Source: an uncultured Bacillota bacterium (lineage in GTDB: Bacteria > Bacillota > Clostridia > Christensenellales > Borkfalkiaceae). From it: 39,082 nt of DNA. Below the pieces are notes generated by a model that saw only the letters and a program-made list of their open reading frames with translations, was not told where the DNA came from and searched no databases. How positions within the stretch are numbered: position 1 is the first letter of the stretch; every line of letters starts with the position of its first letter. A program made the position numbers and the translations under genes. Below are positions 9,304-18,060 of this stretch, in pieces. The stretch is from NCBI GenBank assembly GCA_949297575.1, contig CASFTB010000011.1, positions 1-39,082 of the forward strand. Direction: 5' to 3'.

Positions 9304-11148
9304 CTACGCCTGTTCAAACTGCGAATTGTACAGGTCGGCATAGAAGCCGTTTTGCGCCAGAAGCTGCTCGTGGCTGCCCTTTTCGATGATGTCTCCGTCC
9401 TTCATCACGAGGATGAGGTCGGCGTTCTTGATGGTGGAAAGGCGGTGCGCGATGATGAAGGAGGTCCTGCCCTCCGTCAGCTTATCCATCGCGCGCTGGA
9501 TGAGCACCTCTGTACGGGTATCGACGGAAGACGTGGCCTCGTCGAGGATGAGCATGGGCGCGTTTTCGATCATCGCGCGGGCGATGGTGACCAGCTGTTT
9601 CTGCCCCGCGGAGAGGTTCGCCTTGTCGTCCAGCACGGTGTCGTACCCGTGCGGCAGCGTCTGCACGAAGTGATGCAGCCCCACCGCCTTGCAGGCGCGC
9701 ACGACCTCCTCGTCGGACACGTTTTCCTTGCTGTACACGACGTTTTCGCGGATGGTGCCGTCGAACAGCCAGGTATCCTGCAAGACCATGCAGAACAGGT
9801 CGTGCACGTTTTTGCGGGTGAGTTCGTCCACGGGGATGCCGTCTATCTCAATGCCGCCGCCGAGCGGTTCGTAAAAGCGCATGAGCAGGTTGACCATGGT
9901 GGTCTTGCCCGCGCCCGTAGGGCCGACGATGGCGACCTTTTGCCCCGCGGAGATCTCGGCGGAAAAGTCGCGGATGATGATCTTGTCGGGGTCGTACCCG
10001 AAGCGCACGTGTCTGAAGGAGACGTCTCCCCGCACCCGTTCGGGGGAGAGATACGCCGTTTTGCCGCTCTCGTCGGGGAGCTCTTCCTCTTCGAGGAATT
10101 CAAAGACGCGCTCGCTCGCCGCGGCGGCAGACTGCATGGCCGTGAACGCCTGCGCAAGCTGCGTGAGCGGCGAGGTGAACAGCCGCACGTACAGGGTAAA
10201 GGCGGTGATGACGCCGAAATCGGCGATGTTCCCGTTGACGAGCAGCAGCGCGCCGACGACGCACACGGCGACATAGCCGAGGTTGCCGATGAAATTCATG
10301 AGCGGCATCATCAGCCCGGAGAAGAACTGCGACTTCCACGCGCTCGCATACAGCTTGCGGTTGAGCTCGCCGAACTGCTGCCTGACCCGATCCCCCGCGT
10401 TGTACGCTTTGACGACGTTGTGCCCCGCATACGTCTCCTCGATGTGGCCGTTGACGGCGCCCAGATAGCGCTGCTGGCGGGCAAAGAACTTCTGCGACCT
10501 GCCCATGATGAGGAACATGAAGACAAACCCGACGAGGCTGGCGCCGATGGCGGTGAACGCCATCGCCCAGTTGGTGACGAACATCATGACGACGCTGCCG
10601 AAGAGCATGACGACGGCGGTGAAGAAAGTGGCGACGGACTGGTTGAGCGCCTGCCCGATGGTGTCGACGTCGTTGGTCACGCGCGAGAGCACGTCTCCCA
10701 CCGAATGCGAATCGAAATAGCGCAGGGGCAGGACGTTGATCTTTTCGGAGATGGCGGCGCGCAGATCGCGCGAGTTCTTCTGCGTGACCTGTGCCATCAG
10801 CAGGCCCTGCACGTACGAGCAGAGCAGCCCCGCGCCGTAGATGACGACGAGGGTGACGCACAGCCGCAGCACCTCCGCCATGTTCATGTCAAACACTTCG
10901 TCGATGCCGTATTCGGGCAGGCAGAGGAAGGACTCCTGGATGACGGCGGTGAGGTCGCCCAGAACATTCGGCCCGAGCAGGCTGAGCACCGTTCCCCCTA
11001 CCGCGAACAGCAGGGCGACGGCAATGAACGGGAGATACGGGCGGACGAAGCGAAGCAGCTTTCCCATCGCGTCCTTGAAATTTTTTGGCTTTTCGGCGAC
11101 GCGCGCGGCGTGCGGGCCGCGCGCGGGGCGGGATGCGTGTGCGCTCAT
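9304..11148 (-). CDS. ABC exporter subunit with the canonical ATPase site
   Basis: 614 residues: a six-helix exporter membrane domain (about 45-340) fused to an ATPase domain (about 370-614), the type-1 (type IV) exporter half-transporter layout. Walker A GPTGAGKTT, signature LSAGQ and Walker B LILDEATSSVD with the catalytic Glu are intact, as is the switch His (IIAHRLS). It overlaps the preceding exporter gene by 4 bases (ATGA), so the two are translationally coupled and should form a heterodimer like TM287/288, BmrCD or LmrCD. The substrate cannot be read from sequence; multidrug or lipid-like compounds are usual. The N-terminal tail of about 25 residues is rich in Arg/Ala. Confidence 0.93.
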   Translation of the reverse strand: MSAHASRPARGPHAARVAEKPKNFKDAMGKLLRFVRPYLPFIAVALLFAVGGTVLSLLGPNVLGDLTAVIQESFLCLPEYGIDEVFDMNMAEVLRLCVTLVVIYGAGLLCSYVQGLLMAQVTQKNSRDLRAAISEKINVLPLRYFDSHSVGDVLSRVTNDVDTIGQALNQSVATFFTAVVMLFGSVVMMFVTNWAMAFTAIGASLVGFVFMFLIMGRSQKFFARQQRYLGAVNGHIEETYAGHNVVKAYNAGDRVRQQFGELNRKLYASAWKSQFFSGLMMPLMNFIGNLGYVAVCVVGALLLVNGNIADFGVITAFTLYVRLFTSPLTQLAQAFTAMQSAAAASERVFEFLEEEELPDESGKTAYLSPERVRGDVSFRHVRFGYDPDKIIIRDFSAEISAGQKVAIVGPTGAGKTTMVNLLMRFYEPLGGGIEIDGIPVDELTRKNVHDLFCMVLQDTWLFDGTIRENVVYSKENVSDEEVVRACKAVGLHHFVQTLPHGYDTVLDDKANLSAGQKQLVTIARAMIENAPMLILDEATSSVDTRTEVLIQRAMDKLTEGRTSFIIAHRLSTIKNADLILVMKDGDIIEKGSHEQLLAQNGFYADLYNSQFEQA

Positions 11149-12932
11149 GTGCGGTCACCTCCCATGGACGTTTCCAGCTCCTCTTTGGAGAGCTGCGAAT
11201 AGGCGATCTCGCGGTACACCTCGCAGCTCTTCATCAGTTCGTCGTGCGTGCCCTGCCCCGCGACCTCTCCCTCGTCCAGCACGATGATGAGGTCTGCGTC
11301 GCGGATGGTGCCGATGCGCTGGGCTACGATGAGGGAAGTCGCCTCCCCCGCCTCCTCTTTCAGCGCGGTGCGCAGCAATTTGTCCGTCTTGTAGTCGAGC
11401 GCCGAGAAGGAATCGTCGAAGATGAAGATCTCGGGGCGGCGGCAGACGGCGCGCGCGATGGCGAGGCGCTGTTTCTGCCCGCCCGAAAAGTTCGTGCCCC
11501 CCTGCGCCACGTGCGAGGCGTACCCGTCCTCCTTGGCCTCCACGAAGTCGGCGGCCTGCGCGATGCGCACCGCCTCCCGCACGGCGTCGGGAGTATAGTC
11601 CGCCCCCTCCTTTTCGCCGTAGGCGACGTTGCTCTCCACCGTACCGGAGAACATCACGGCGCGCTGGGGAACGTAGCCGATCTTGTCGTGCAGGGCGCGC
11701 AGGGTATAGTCGCGCACGTCGACGCCGTCGACGAGCACCTGCCCTTCCGTCGCGTCGTAGAAGCGCGGGACGAGGTTGACCGCCGTAGACTTGCCGCTGC
11801 CCGTAGAGCCGATAAAGGCGACCGTCTGCCCCTTTTCGGCGCGGAAGGAGAGATCTTTGAGCACGTATCCGCCCGCGTCCGGATATCTGAAGGAGACGTT
11901 TCTGAACTCCACCGTGCCCGTCTCCCCCGTCGGGGAAGCCGCGAGCGCGCCGTCGGCAATGCCCGGGCGGGTATCCAGCACCTCGCCGATGCGGCGGACG
12001 GAGACCATGGCGCGGGGCAGGATGATAAAGATGACGGTGAGCATCATGAACGCCATGACCACCTGCATCGCGTACCCCGAAAAGGCAGCCATCTGCCCGA
12101 ACAGCGACGCGCGCTCCGCGCCCGTGGGCAGTTCGCCGATGAGGTATGCCCCCACCCAGTAGATGGCCAGAGACAGCCCGCTCATGATCATGGTCATCAC
12201 CGGCGCCAAGATCGCCATGGCGCGGGCGGTGAACAGCTGCGTTTTGGTCAGCTCCTCGTTTGCCTTTGCAAACTTGCGCTCCTGGTATTCTTCCGCGTTG
12301 TATGCGCGCACGACGCGCACGCCGGTCAGGTTTTCGCGGGTGACGGCGTTGAGATCATCGGTCATCTTCTGGATCTTGCGGAATTTGGGGAAGACCGCCA
12401 GGAGGATGAAGAGCATCATCGCCGCCATGACCGCGACGGCGACGGCCGTGGCGACCGACCACTGCCACTGCCGGGAAAGGATCTTGCAGACCGCCCACAC
12501 CGCGAGGACGGGCGCCTTGATGACGACCTGCAGCCCCATCGAGAGCACCATCTGCACCTGCGTGACGTCGTTGGTCGTGCGCGTGATGAGGGATGCCGTG
12601 GAAAAGCGGTTGATCTCTGCCATCGAGAAGCTCTCCACCCGGCCGAACACAGCGGCGCGCATGCGGAAGGCGACGACCGCCGCGAGGCGCGCCGCGAAGA
12701 AACCGACGGCGACGGAGCTGAGCGCGCTGCCGAGGGCGCACGCCAGCATGATGCCGCCGTTTTTCCAGATCTCGCCCATCGCCGCGGCGGCGCCCGAAAC
12801 GGAGAGCTCGGTGACGGTCGCCATGTAATCGGGAAGGGTGAGGTCCAGCCATACCTGCGCCACGATGAGCCCCACCGCGAGCGCGGCGTACACCCATTCT
12901 TTCCATTTGAGCATTTTCAGGATGCGGAGCAT
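11145..12932 (-). CDS. ABC exporter subunit with a degenerate ATPase site
   Basis: 595 residues with the same layout: membrane domain about 10-310, ATPase domain about 340-595. Walker A GSTGSGKST and signature FSGGQKQR are normal, but Walker B reads IFIFDDSFSALD, with Asp in place of the catalytic Glu, and the switch position reads VAQRIGT (Gln instead of His). That is the typical mark of the degenerate half in asymmetric heterodimeric exporters, while its partner keeps both residues. AAAAGGAGG lies 7 bases before the ATG and a consensus promoter about 40 bases before it. First gene of a two-gene operon; no regulator gene is adjacent. Confidence 0.93.
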   Translation of the reverse strand: MLRILKMLKWKEWVYAALAVGLIVAQVWLDLTLPDYMATVTELSVSGAAAAMGEIWKNGGIMLACALGSALSSVAVGFFAARLAAVVAFRMRAAVFGRVESFSMAEINRFSTASLITRTTNDVTQVQMVLSMGLQVVIKAPVLAVWAVCKILSRQWQWSVATAVAVAVMAAMMLFILLAVFPKFRKIQKMTDDLNAVTRENLTGVRVVRAYNAEEYQERKFAKANEELTKTQLFTARAMAILAPVMTMIMSGLSLAIYWVGAYLIGELPTGAERASLFGQMAAFSGYAMQVVMAFMMLTVIFIILPRAMVSVRRIGEVLDTRPGIADGALAASPTGETGTVEFRNVSFRYPDAGGYVLKDLSFRAEKGQTVAFIGSTGSGKSTAVNLVPRFYDATEGQVLVDGVDVRDYTLRALHDKIGYVPQRAVMFSGTVESNVAYGEKEGADYTPDAVREAVRIAQAADFVEAKEDGYASHVAQGGTNFSGGQKQRLAIARAVCRRPEIFIFDDSFSALDYKTDKLLRTALKEEAGEATSLIVAQRIGTIRDADLIIVLDEGEVAGQGTHDELMKSCEVYREIAYSQLSKEELETSMGGDRT

Positions 12933-12963
12933 TGTCTCCTCCTTTTAAAAAACGGATGAAAAA

Positions 12964-12993
12964 ATTATAGCACGCGCGGCGAAGGGCTGTCAA
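12964..12993 (-). promoter_or_regulatory. Promoter of the ABC exporter operon
   Basis: Minus strand TTGACA (12988-12993), 18-base spacer, TATAAT (12964-12969), followed by a short T-rich leader and the AGGAGG of the first exporter gene. Confidence 0.9.
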
Positions 12994-13069
12994 ACCCCTG
13001 CCGCCCGCCGCCGGTTTGCCCGTGTGAAATGTTGGCGAAATTCCGCACACAGATCATTCGGGGCGGCAA

Positions 13070-13097
13070 AGGGCCGCGCCCGATAAGGCACGGCCCT
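13070..13097 (-). terminator. Terminator after the small conserved protein
   Basis: An 11-bp stem AGGGCCGTGCC / GGGCGCGGCCCT (one G-U pair) with a short loop, followed by only TTTGCC. It separates the 13127-13573 gene from the exporter promoter. Confidence 0.75.
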
Positions 13098-13126
13098 CTT
13101 TCGTATCCGCGGGCATCCGCGGCCCG

Positions 13127-13573
13127 TTATCCCCTCTCCGCCCTGCGGGCAAAGTACGGGCCGAGCCCGCAGCCCGACTCGTGCGTGACGACGTACGTCC
13201 ACCCGAAATTTTTGCCGACCACGAACACCTCCGCCGCGTCGGCGAGGGCGGGACTCTTCAAGTTTGGCGGACAGCGGCGGAAGGCGTACACGATGTTTTT
13301 GCCGCCGCCGTTGTATTCGCACTCCTCCGCGATGAACGCGCCCTCCTTGTCTGCGGCATCGAAGGCGGCATCCGCCGCCCCGCGCTCGAGGCAGGGCGCC
13401 TTTCCCCAGGTAAAGACGTGCCACAAAAGGCACCCCTTCGCGTCGACGCGTTCCGCCATGACGGCGGCGGGGACGTTTGCGGCAAACGCCCGTTTCCATT
13501 TCTGTACAAACGCGGCGCCGTCCATGCCTTCAAAGGATCTTTTCCGCTTTTCCGATTTCTTTTTTGAACTCAT
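13127..13573 (-). CDS. Conserved hypothetical protein, possibly DUF4275-like
   Basis: 148 residues if it starts at ATG 13571-13573 (MSSKKKSEKRKR); a GTG 48 bases upstream (13619-13621) is an alternative, and neither has a strong ribosome site. Soluble, no signal or membrane helix. Visible motifs: FVQKWKRAF, then LLWHVFTWGKAPCLE, a segment of small residues, NGGGKNIVYAF and a C-terminal WTYVVTHE...GLGPYF. The WHxF followed by a C-terminal WTxVxTHE..GPYF reminds me of the DUF4275 family of unknown function; this is from memory of the pattern and could be wrong. It stands alone between gpsA and the exporter operon. Confidence 0.6.
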   Translation of the reverse strand: MSSKKKSEKRKRSFEGMDGAAFVQKWKRAFAANVPAAVMAERVDAKGCLLWHVFTWGKAPCLERGAADAAFDAADKEGAFIAEECEYNGGGKNIVYAFRRCPPNLKSPALADAAEVFVVGKNFGWTYVVTHESGCGLGPYFARRAERG

Positions 13574-13699
13574 GTTCCGTCTGCTAAAGATTTTCCATTG
13601 ATCATGATCGATAGCAAACACTTTTGCTCATGCAGGAAAGGTGAAGCCGCTCGATTATAGAATGATCACACTTTTTGCTTGTTCCCCTGATTTGCCGCA

Positions 13700-13859
13700 A
13701 GGCTCACGGAAAAGAGGTGAACGTGCGCGATTTTTATAACAGGAAAGCCCCTTAAATATCGCGCACGGAGGGAAAAGCCGCCGCCTTGCCGGCAGGTTTT
13801 TCCTTAAAATCTCGACAATTCGCAGCGCCTTTGCGCGAGAATCGTGAGACTATTTTTAA
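13700..13859 (-). repeat. Structured repeat R1, copy b, directly after gpsA
   Basis: Homologous to 8776-8936. The 10-bp helix CGTGCGCGAT/ATCGCGCACG (13722-13731 with 13758-13767) is preserved although several of its pairs differ from copy a. A second helix (about 13770-13803) resembles a terminator for gpsA. The third has GCGC/GCGC plus ATTC/GAAT (13818-13842). The minus-strand 5' end touches the gpsA stop codon. The remaining 13574-13699 shows no gene. Confidence 0.75.
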
Positions 13860-14851
13860 AACTCAAACTTCGTATCCCGCGAAAACAGCTGCGAGATGCG
13901 GTCCATGCACAGTTTTTTCCATTCGTCCGTAGACTGCGGGTGCTCGGCAAAGCAGACGTCGTACACAGCGTCGGTGATGGGCAGTTCCACGCCGCACCTT
14001 TCCCCCAGCTTTTTCATCGCCGCCGCCGTCATGACGCCCTCGGCGAGCTTTTCGAACTTCTGCCCCTTGACGAGCATCTCCCCATACATGCGGTTGTGCG
14101 AATGGCGGGAAAAGAGCGTCGTTTCGTAATCGCCCAGGTGTGCCAGCCCGTAGGCGGAGAGCTCGTTGCCGCCCAGCGCCCTGATGAGCCGCGCCACCTC
14201 GCGCGCCCCGCGCGACATGAGCGGACCCTTGAGCGTGGACACCCCGCCGCCGTCCAGAACGCCCGCGGCGATGCCCATGACGTTTTTCGCCGCCGCGCCG
14301 ATCTCGGTGCCGACGATGTCGTTGCCGTAATAAAAGCGGATGAGTTCGCTCTTGAAGTCGTCCGCCAGCGCCTTTTTGAGGGAGACGTTGTGGCTGTCGA
14401 TGACCATGCAGTTGGGGATGCCCGCCGTGAAGTCCTGGATGTGCCCGGGGCCGACCCACACGGCGATCTTATCGGGGGAGATGCCCGCCCCGATGAGGAT
14501 CTCGGAGAGGCGCTCGCCCGTTTCCACCTCGATGCCCTTCATGCACAGCACGAAAATTTTGTCGGACACGTCCGCGCAATCGCGGATGCGGCGGATAAAG
14601 CCGCGAAGCCCCTGCGAGCTGATGGAGATGATGACGATCTCTGCCCGCTCGACCGCCCTCTGCAGGTCGCAGGTGAGCGTGATGCTCTTATCCAGCGTGA
14701 CGTATTCGTTTTTGCCCGTCTCTTTCAGGACTTTATAGGAATAATCCTCCTCCGGGCCCCAGGACCAGACTTCCTTCCCCTTTTTCGTCGCGAGATACCA
14801 GGCGATGAACGAGCCCCAGCGCCCGCACCCCAATACGGATATTTTTTGCAA
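13856..14851 (-). CDS. gpsA: NAD(P)-dependent glycerol-3-phosphate dehydrogenase, divergent
   Basis: 331 residues. The family reduces dihydroxyacetone phosphate to sn-glycerol-3-phosphate for phospholipid synthesis in the cytoplasm. Seen: Rossmann motif GCGRWGS at the N-terminus, the catalytic-lysine region AAKNVMGIAAG, the C-terminal-domain motifs RGAREVARLI and LGDYETTLFSRHSHNRMYG, and GVELPITDAVY. The usual SGPSFAEE-like loop is VGPGHIQDFTAG, so this is a divergent member whose substrate may differ. The start appears to be TTG (14849-14851) with AAGGGGGC about 10 bases upstream. It is monocistronic, with promoter TTGAAA/TATAAT at 14973-15001. Confidence 0.8.
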   Translation of the reverse strand: MQKISVLGCGRWGSFIAWYLATKKGKEVWSWGPEEDYSYKVLKETGKNEYVTLDKSITLTCDLQRAVERAEIVIISISSQGLRGFIRRIRDCADVSDKIFVLCMKGIEVETGERLSEILIGAGISPDKIAVWVGPGHIQDFTAGIPNCMVIDSHNVSLKKALADDFKSELIRFYYGNDIVGTEIGAAAKNVMGIAAGVLDGGGVSTLKGPLMSRGAREVARLIRALGGNELSAYGLAHLGDYETTLFSRHSHNRMYGEMLVKGQKFEKLAEGVMTAAAMKKLGERCGVELPITDAVYDVCFAEHPQSTDEWKKLCMDRISQLFSRDTKFEF

Positions 14852-14911
14852 GACTGTTTGCCCCCTTGTATGATTTTTCTGACGGCGTTTTTTTGCCTGT
14901 CCTTAAAAAAT

Positions 14912-14980
14912 TTTATAATAAATTTATCTCGCGGCTCCGCAAGCTGCGCATGCAAAGCCACTCGTTAAATTTATTATAAA
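14912..14980. repeat. 15-bp perfect inverted repeat overlapping the gpsA promoter
   Basis: TTTATAATAAATTTA at 14912-14926 and its exact reverse complement at 14966-14980, 39 bases apart. The right arm contains the -10 box of the gpsA promoter, and the left arm has a plus-strand TATAAT. The spacer is GC-rich and holds smaller inverted repeats. It could be an operator, a looping site or the ends of a tiny mobile element. Confidence 0.7.
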
Positions 14981-15001
14981 CTCAAAATTTGCGATTTTCA
15001 A
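14973..15001 (-). promoter_or_regulatory. Promoter of gpsA
   Basis: Minus strand TTGAAA (14996-15001), 17 bases, TATAAT (14973-14978). Leader about 115 bases to the TTG start. Confidence 0.75.
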
Positions 15002-15102
15002 CGCCCTCTGCCACAAAAATTTTGGGCAGAGAGATTTGACAAAAAGTCGTTTTTATATAAATAACTGCGCAAGCAAACTTGCGATTTTGCGCCGGCACAC
15101 AC

Positions 15103-15384
15103 GATTTGCCGTGAAGTTCTTGCAGGAAAGGTGCCTGCGGCGCGCGCAATTCAAGGTACGCCCCTCTTTCAAGGCTCCCGAACATCGCGGGGCGAAGCCC
15201 GGGATCTTTGGGAAGAGGGGGAGCCGCCGTACATGTCGGGCGTTTTGCCGTTTGCAAAACGCTGACGGGTTCAGGCGTGCTCCGACGAGCAAAGAGGGGG
15301 AGCGGCCTCCCCGCAAGGGCGGCGGTTGCCCCTTCAAACCGGATTTTTTGTTTCGTCGGCCCGAAACAAAAACAACGAGCCCTT
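15103..15384 (-). repeat. Structured repeat R2, copy b, directly after recR
   Basis: It starts 3 bases after the recR stop codon with AGGGCTCG and TTTTTGTTTCGGGC, the same order as after the ABC exporter. Contained hairpins: 11-bp TTTTTGTTTCG/CGAAACAAAAA (15345-15372), 9-bp GCGTTTTGC/GCAAAACGC (15240-15262) and the core helix TCCCGAACATC/GATCTTTGGGA (15176-15186 with 15203-15213, one mismatch). No gene seen in 14852-15384. Confidence 0.7.
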
Positions 15385-15978
15385 TTATATCTCTTTCCTC
15401 TCCACGAACGCGCGAGAGAGGGTGACGTCGTCGGTGTATTCGATCTCCGAACCGACGGGGATGCCGCGCGAAAGGCGCGTGACTTTGACGCCCAGCGGCT
15501 TGACGAGCTTGGCGATGTACATGGCGGTCGCGTCCCCCTCTACGTCGGGATTGGTGGCGAGGATGACCTCCTCCACGCCCCCTTCGCCCACACGGGCGAG
15601 CAGTTCGCGGATGCGGATGTCGTTGGGGCCGACGCCCGCCATCGGGTCGATGACGCCGTGCAGAACGTGGTACACGCCCTTGTATTCGTGCAGCTTTTCG
15701 AGGGCGATGACGTCCTTCGGCTCCTTGACGACGCAGATGGTGCGGCCGTCGCGCCGCTTGCAGATGTCGCACACCTCCTCTTCGGTGAAGTTGCCGCACA
15801 CCTTGCAGTAGCGCACGCGGCGCTTCACGTCGAGGATGGCGGCGGCGAACTCCTTCGCGTCGCTCTCCGTCATGGAAATGATCTTATAGGCGTAGCGCTG
15901 CGCCGATTTTTTGCCCACGCCCGGCAGCTTGGAAAACTCGTTGATCAGCCTGCCGATGGGCTCAATGTACACCTGCAT
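15385..15978 (-). CDS. recR: Recombination mediator protein RecR
   Basis: 197 residues, normal length. RecR acts with RecF and RecO to load RecA onto gapped DNA. Order seen: helix-hairpin-helix around [11 protein letters not shown] (about 18-28), a C4 zinc finger with CKVC and CDIC (about 58-73), then a Toprim domain with VVKEPKDV, and a C-terminal Walker-like segment ending [15 protein letters not shown]. It starts on the base after the ybaB stop codon, so the two are tightly coupled. Last gene of the dnaX-ybaB-recR block. Confidence 0.97.
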   Translation of the reverse strand: MQVYIEPIGRLINEFSKLPGVGKKSAQRYAYKIISMTESDAKEFAAAILDVKRRVRYCKVCGNFTEEEVCDICKRRDGRTICVVKEPKDVIALEKLHEYKGVYHVLHGVIDPMAGVGPNDIRIRELLARVGEGGVEEVILATNPDVEGDATAMYIAKLVKPLGVKVTRLSRGIPVGSEIEYTDDVTLSRAFVERKEI

Positions 15979-16311
15979 TTACAGAAGGCCCCCCATGCCG
16001 CCGCCGAAGGGGCCCATCTTCTCCTTGTACACCTCGTCCGCCTTTTTATAGCCGTCGTTGATGGCTGCCATGATGAGGTCTTCGAGCATCTCCACGTCTT
16101 CGGGGTCGACCACCTTCGCGTCCAGCTCGATGCCGTCGATGATCTTTTTCGCGTTCATGTACACGACGACCGCCTCGCCGCCGCTGGTGCCGACGATCTC
16201 CCAGTCGTCCAGCAGCTTTTCCGTCTCCTGCAGCTGCTCCTGCATTTTCTGTGCCTGCTTCATGAGGTTCTGCATGTTGCCGCCGCCCATGCCGCCTTTA
16301 AAGGATGCCAT
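15979..16311 (-). CDS. YbaB/EbfC family nucleoid-associated protein
   Basis: 110 residues. The family forms small DNA-binding dimers with tweezer shape. Seen: Gly/Met/Gln-rich N-terminus with MQNLMKQAQKMQEQL, the central GTSGGEAVVVYMNAKK, DPEDVEMLEDLI, and the flexible Gly/Met-rich tail. AGGAGGAG lies 8 bases upstream of the ATG. Position between dnaX and recR is the standard arrangement across bacteria. Confidence 0.95.
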   Translation of the reverse strand: MASFKGGMGGGNMQNLMKQAQKMQEQLQETEKLLDDWEIVGTSGGEAVVVYMNAKKIIDGIELDAKVVDPEDVEMLEDLIMAAINDGYKKADEVYKEKMGPFGGGMGGLL

Positions 16312-16389
16312 ATCTCTGCTCCTCCTGCTTTGATTTTATTGCGGGCGCCGCCCCGCACGGGGCGGACGCCGTTCCTTGCGGATCGCGCT

Positions 16390-18048
16390 TCACTTTTTGA
16401 CGTGCACGTCCGTATCGGGGAAGTCTCTCCTGAGCTGCTCCACGTCCTCTTCGAAAGGATCCTTCGCCGCGCCCTTCAGCTCGATGCGGAAATCTTTGAT
16501 GCCGATGCTGCCGAGCGCGCGGGCGATCTCTTTGAAATGATCCTCCCTGTTGAGGGAACGGCAGATGACCTCGTTGTCCGTACGCAGGACGTAGGTATCC
16601 CCCTCGAAGGCGGGGTCGAGATCCTGGCACATCGTGAAGAGCACGCCGCTTTTGACCGTTTTGCGCAGCGCCCGCATGAAGTAGCCGAACGCCGCCCTGC
16701 GCTTGTCCGGCGCGAGGGCGTTGACCTGCTCTTCCGGCGCCCTGTGCGGGGCGAAGAGGTCGGGCGGGGCCGCCGCAAAGCTCTCCGGCGGGGCGTCCTC
16801 TTCGGGGGGGACGGGCAAGAGCTCCGCCTCCTCCTTCCGGCCTGCCTGCGGGGCGGGGCGCGCCTCCTCTGCCGCTGCGGGCCGCTGCGCGGGGACGCCG
16901 CCCTTCAGCGCCGCCTCCAGCTTTTCGATGCGGCGGGCGAGGGCGAGCGCGTCGGCATCGGCCGCGGGCAGGCACGCCTTTGCGACCGCCGTCTCGAAGA
17001 CGATGCGCGGCGACGAGGAATAGCGCAGATCCGTTTCCGCCGCCGCGAAGATCTCGCAGGCGCGCAGGATATGCCGCCCGTCCGCCTCCCCCGCGATGCG
17101 GGAGATCTCTGCGAACATCTCCGCGGGCAGGGCGAGCAGTTCCTTCGCCCCCCTGCACGTCTTTGCGACGGTGCACTCGTTGAGAAAGTTCAAAATATCC
17201 CGCGCGAGCACGCCCACCCCCTTGCCGGAGGCGAGCACGCGTTCCGTTTCGGTGAGCGCGCCGGAGGCATCCTCCTTCAGGATGCACCCGCCCAGCTTGG
17301 CGATCTCGAAAAAGTCTGCACTGCCGAGCACTTCGCACACGTCTGTGTAGGTGAGCTTGCCCTTGCCGTAGGAGATGCAGATGTCGGCGACGGAGAGGCT
17401 GTCGCGCATGCTGCCCGCGCCCGCGCGGGCGATGGCGGCCACCGCCTCGTCCTCATACGTTTTGCCGATGGTGTCGAAGATATGCTTGAGGTGGGCCTCG
17501 ATGTCTGCCTGCGGGATGAGCTTGAAGTCGAACCGCATACAGCGGGAGAGGATGGTCGCGGGGAGCTTGTGCGGCTCGGTCGTGGCGAGGATGAACACCG
17601 CGTGCGCGGGGGGCTCTTCCAGCGTCTTCAAAAGGGCGTTGAACGCCGAATCGGAGAGCATGTGCACCTCGTCGACGATGTACACTTTATAGCGGCACGC
17701 CACGGGCGGATACTGCACCTTTTCGCGCAGGTCGCGCATCTCGTTGACGCCGTTGTTGGAGGCGGCGTCTATCTCGGAGATGTCGAGGTTGGCGGGGTCG
17801 GCGAGCGCCTTGCACACCTCGCAGGTGCCGCAGGGCGAGCCGTTTTTCGGGTGCAGGCAGTTGATGGCGCGGGCGAAGATCTTTGCCGTGCTCGTCTTGC
17901 CCGTGCCGCGCGGGCCGCAGAAGAGATAGGCGTGCCCGATGCGGCCGCTCTCTATCTGGTTCGCAAGAATTTTTACGATGTGTTCCTGCCGCACCAGCCC
18001 GTCCAGCTTGTCAGGACGGAAGGCGCGGTACAATGCGCGGTATGCCAT
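16390..18048 (-). CDS. dnaX: DNA polymerase III subunit gamma/tau
   Basis: 552 residues. It is the AAA+ ATPase of the clamp loader that opens the beta clamp and couples polymerases at the fork. Walker A GPRGTGKTS (about 45), four-Cys zinc module in the CLHPKNGSPCGTCEVC region, Walker B VYIVDEVHML and sensor SRCMRFDF are present. After about residue 365 there is a low-complexity Ala/Pro/Glu linker and then a C-terminal tau-type domain. GAGGAGG precedes the ATG. It begins 12 bases after sigH. A hairpin (16348-16365) sits in the 78-base gap to ybaB. Confidence 0.95.
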   Translation of the reverse strand: MAYRALYRAFRPDKLDGLVRQEHIVKILANQIESGRIGHAYLFCGPRGTGKTSTAKIFARAINCLHPKNGSPCGTCEVCKALADPANLDISEIDAASNNGVNEMRDLREKVQYPPVACRYKVYIVDEVHMLSDSAFNALLKTLEEPPAHAVFILATTEPHKLPATILSRCMRFDFKLIPQADIEAHLKHIFDTIGKTYEDEAVAAIARAGAGSMRDSLSVADICISYGKGKLTYTDVCEVLGSADFFEIAKLGGCILKEDASGALTETERVLASGKGVGVLARDILNFLNECTVAKTCRGAKELLALPAEMFAEISRIAGEADGRHILRACEIFAAAETDLRYSSSPRIVFETAVAKACLPAADADALALARRIEKLEAALKGGVPAQRPAAAEEARPAPQAGRKEEAELLPVPPEEDAPPESFAAAPPDLFAPHRAPEEQVNALAPDKRRAAFGYFMRALRKTVKSGVLFTMCQDLDPAFEGDTYVLRTDNEVICRSLNREDHFKEIARALGSIGIKDFRIELKGAAKDPFEEDVEQLRRDFPDTDVHVKK

Positions 18049-18060
18049 TGCATCCTCCTC

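Noticed and set aside
9352..12959. Two plus-strand frames of over 600 codons opposite the ABC exporter
   Set aside because: Antisense shadows with Asp/His/Arg-rich translation and no start signals.
16390..18048. Programmed frameshift in dnaX producing gamma
   Set aside because: I saw no A-rich slippery run in the linker region; the gene reads as one frame.
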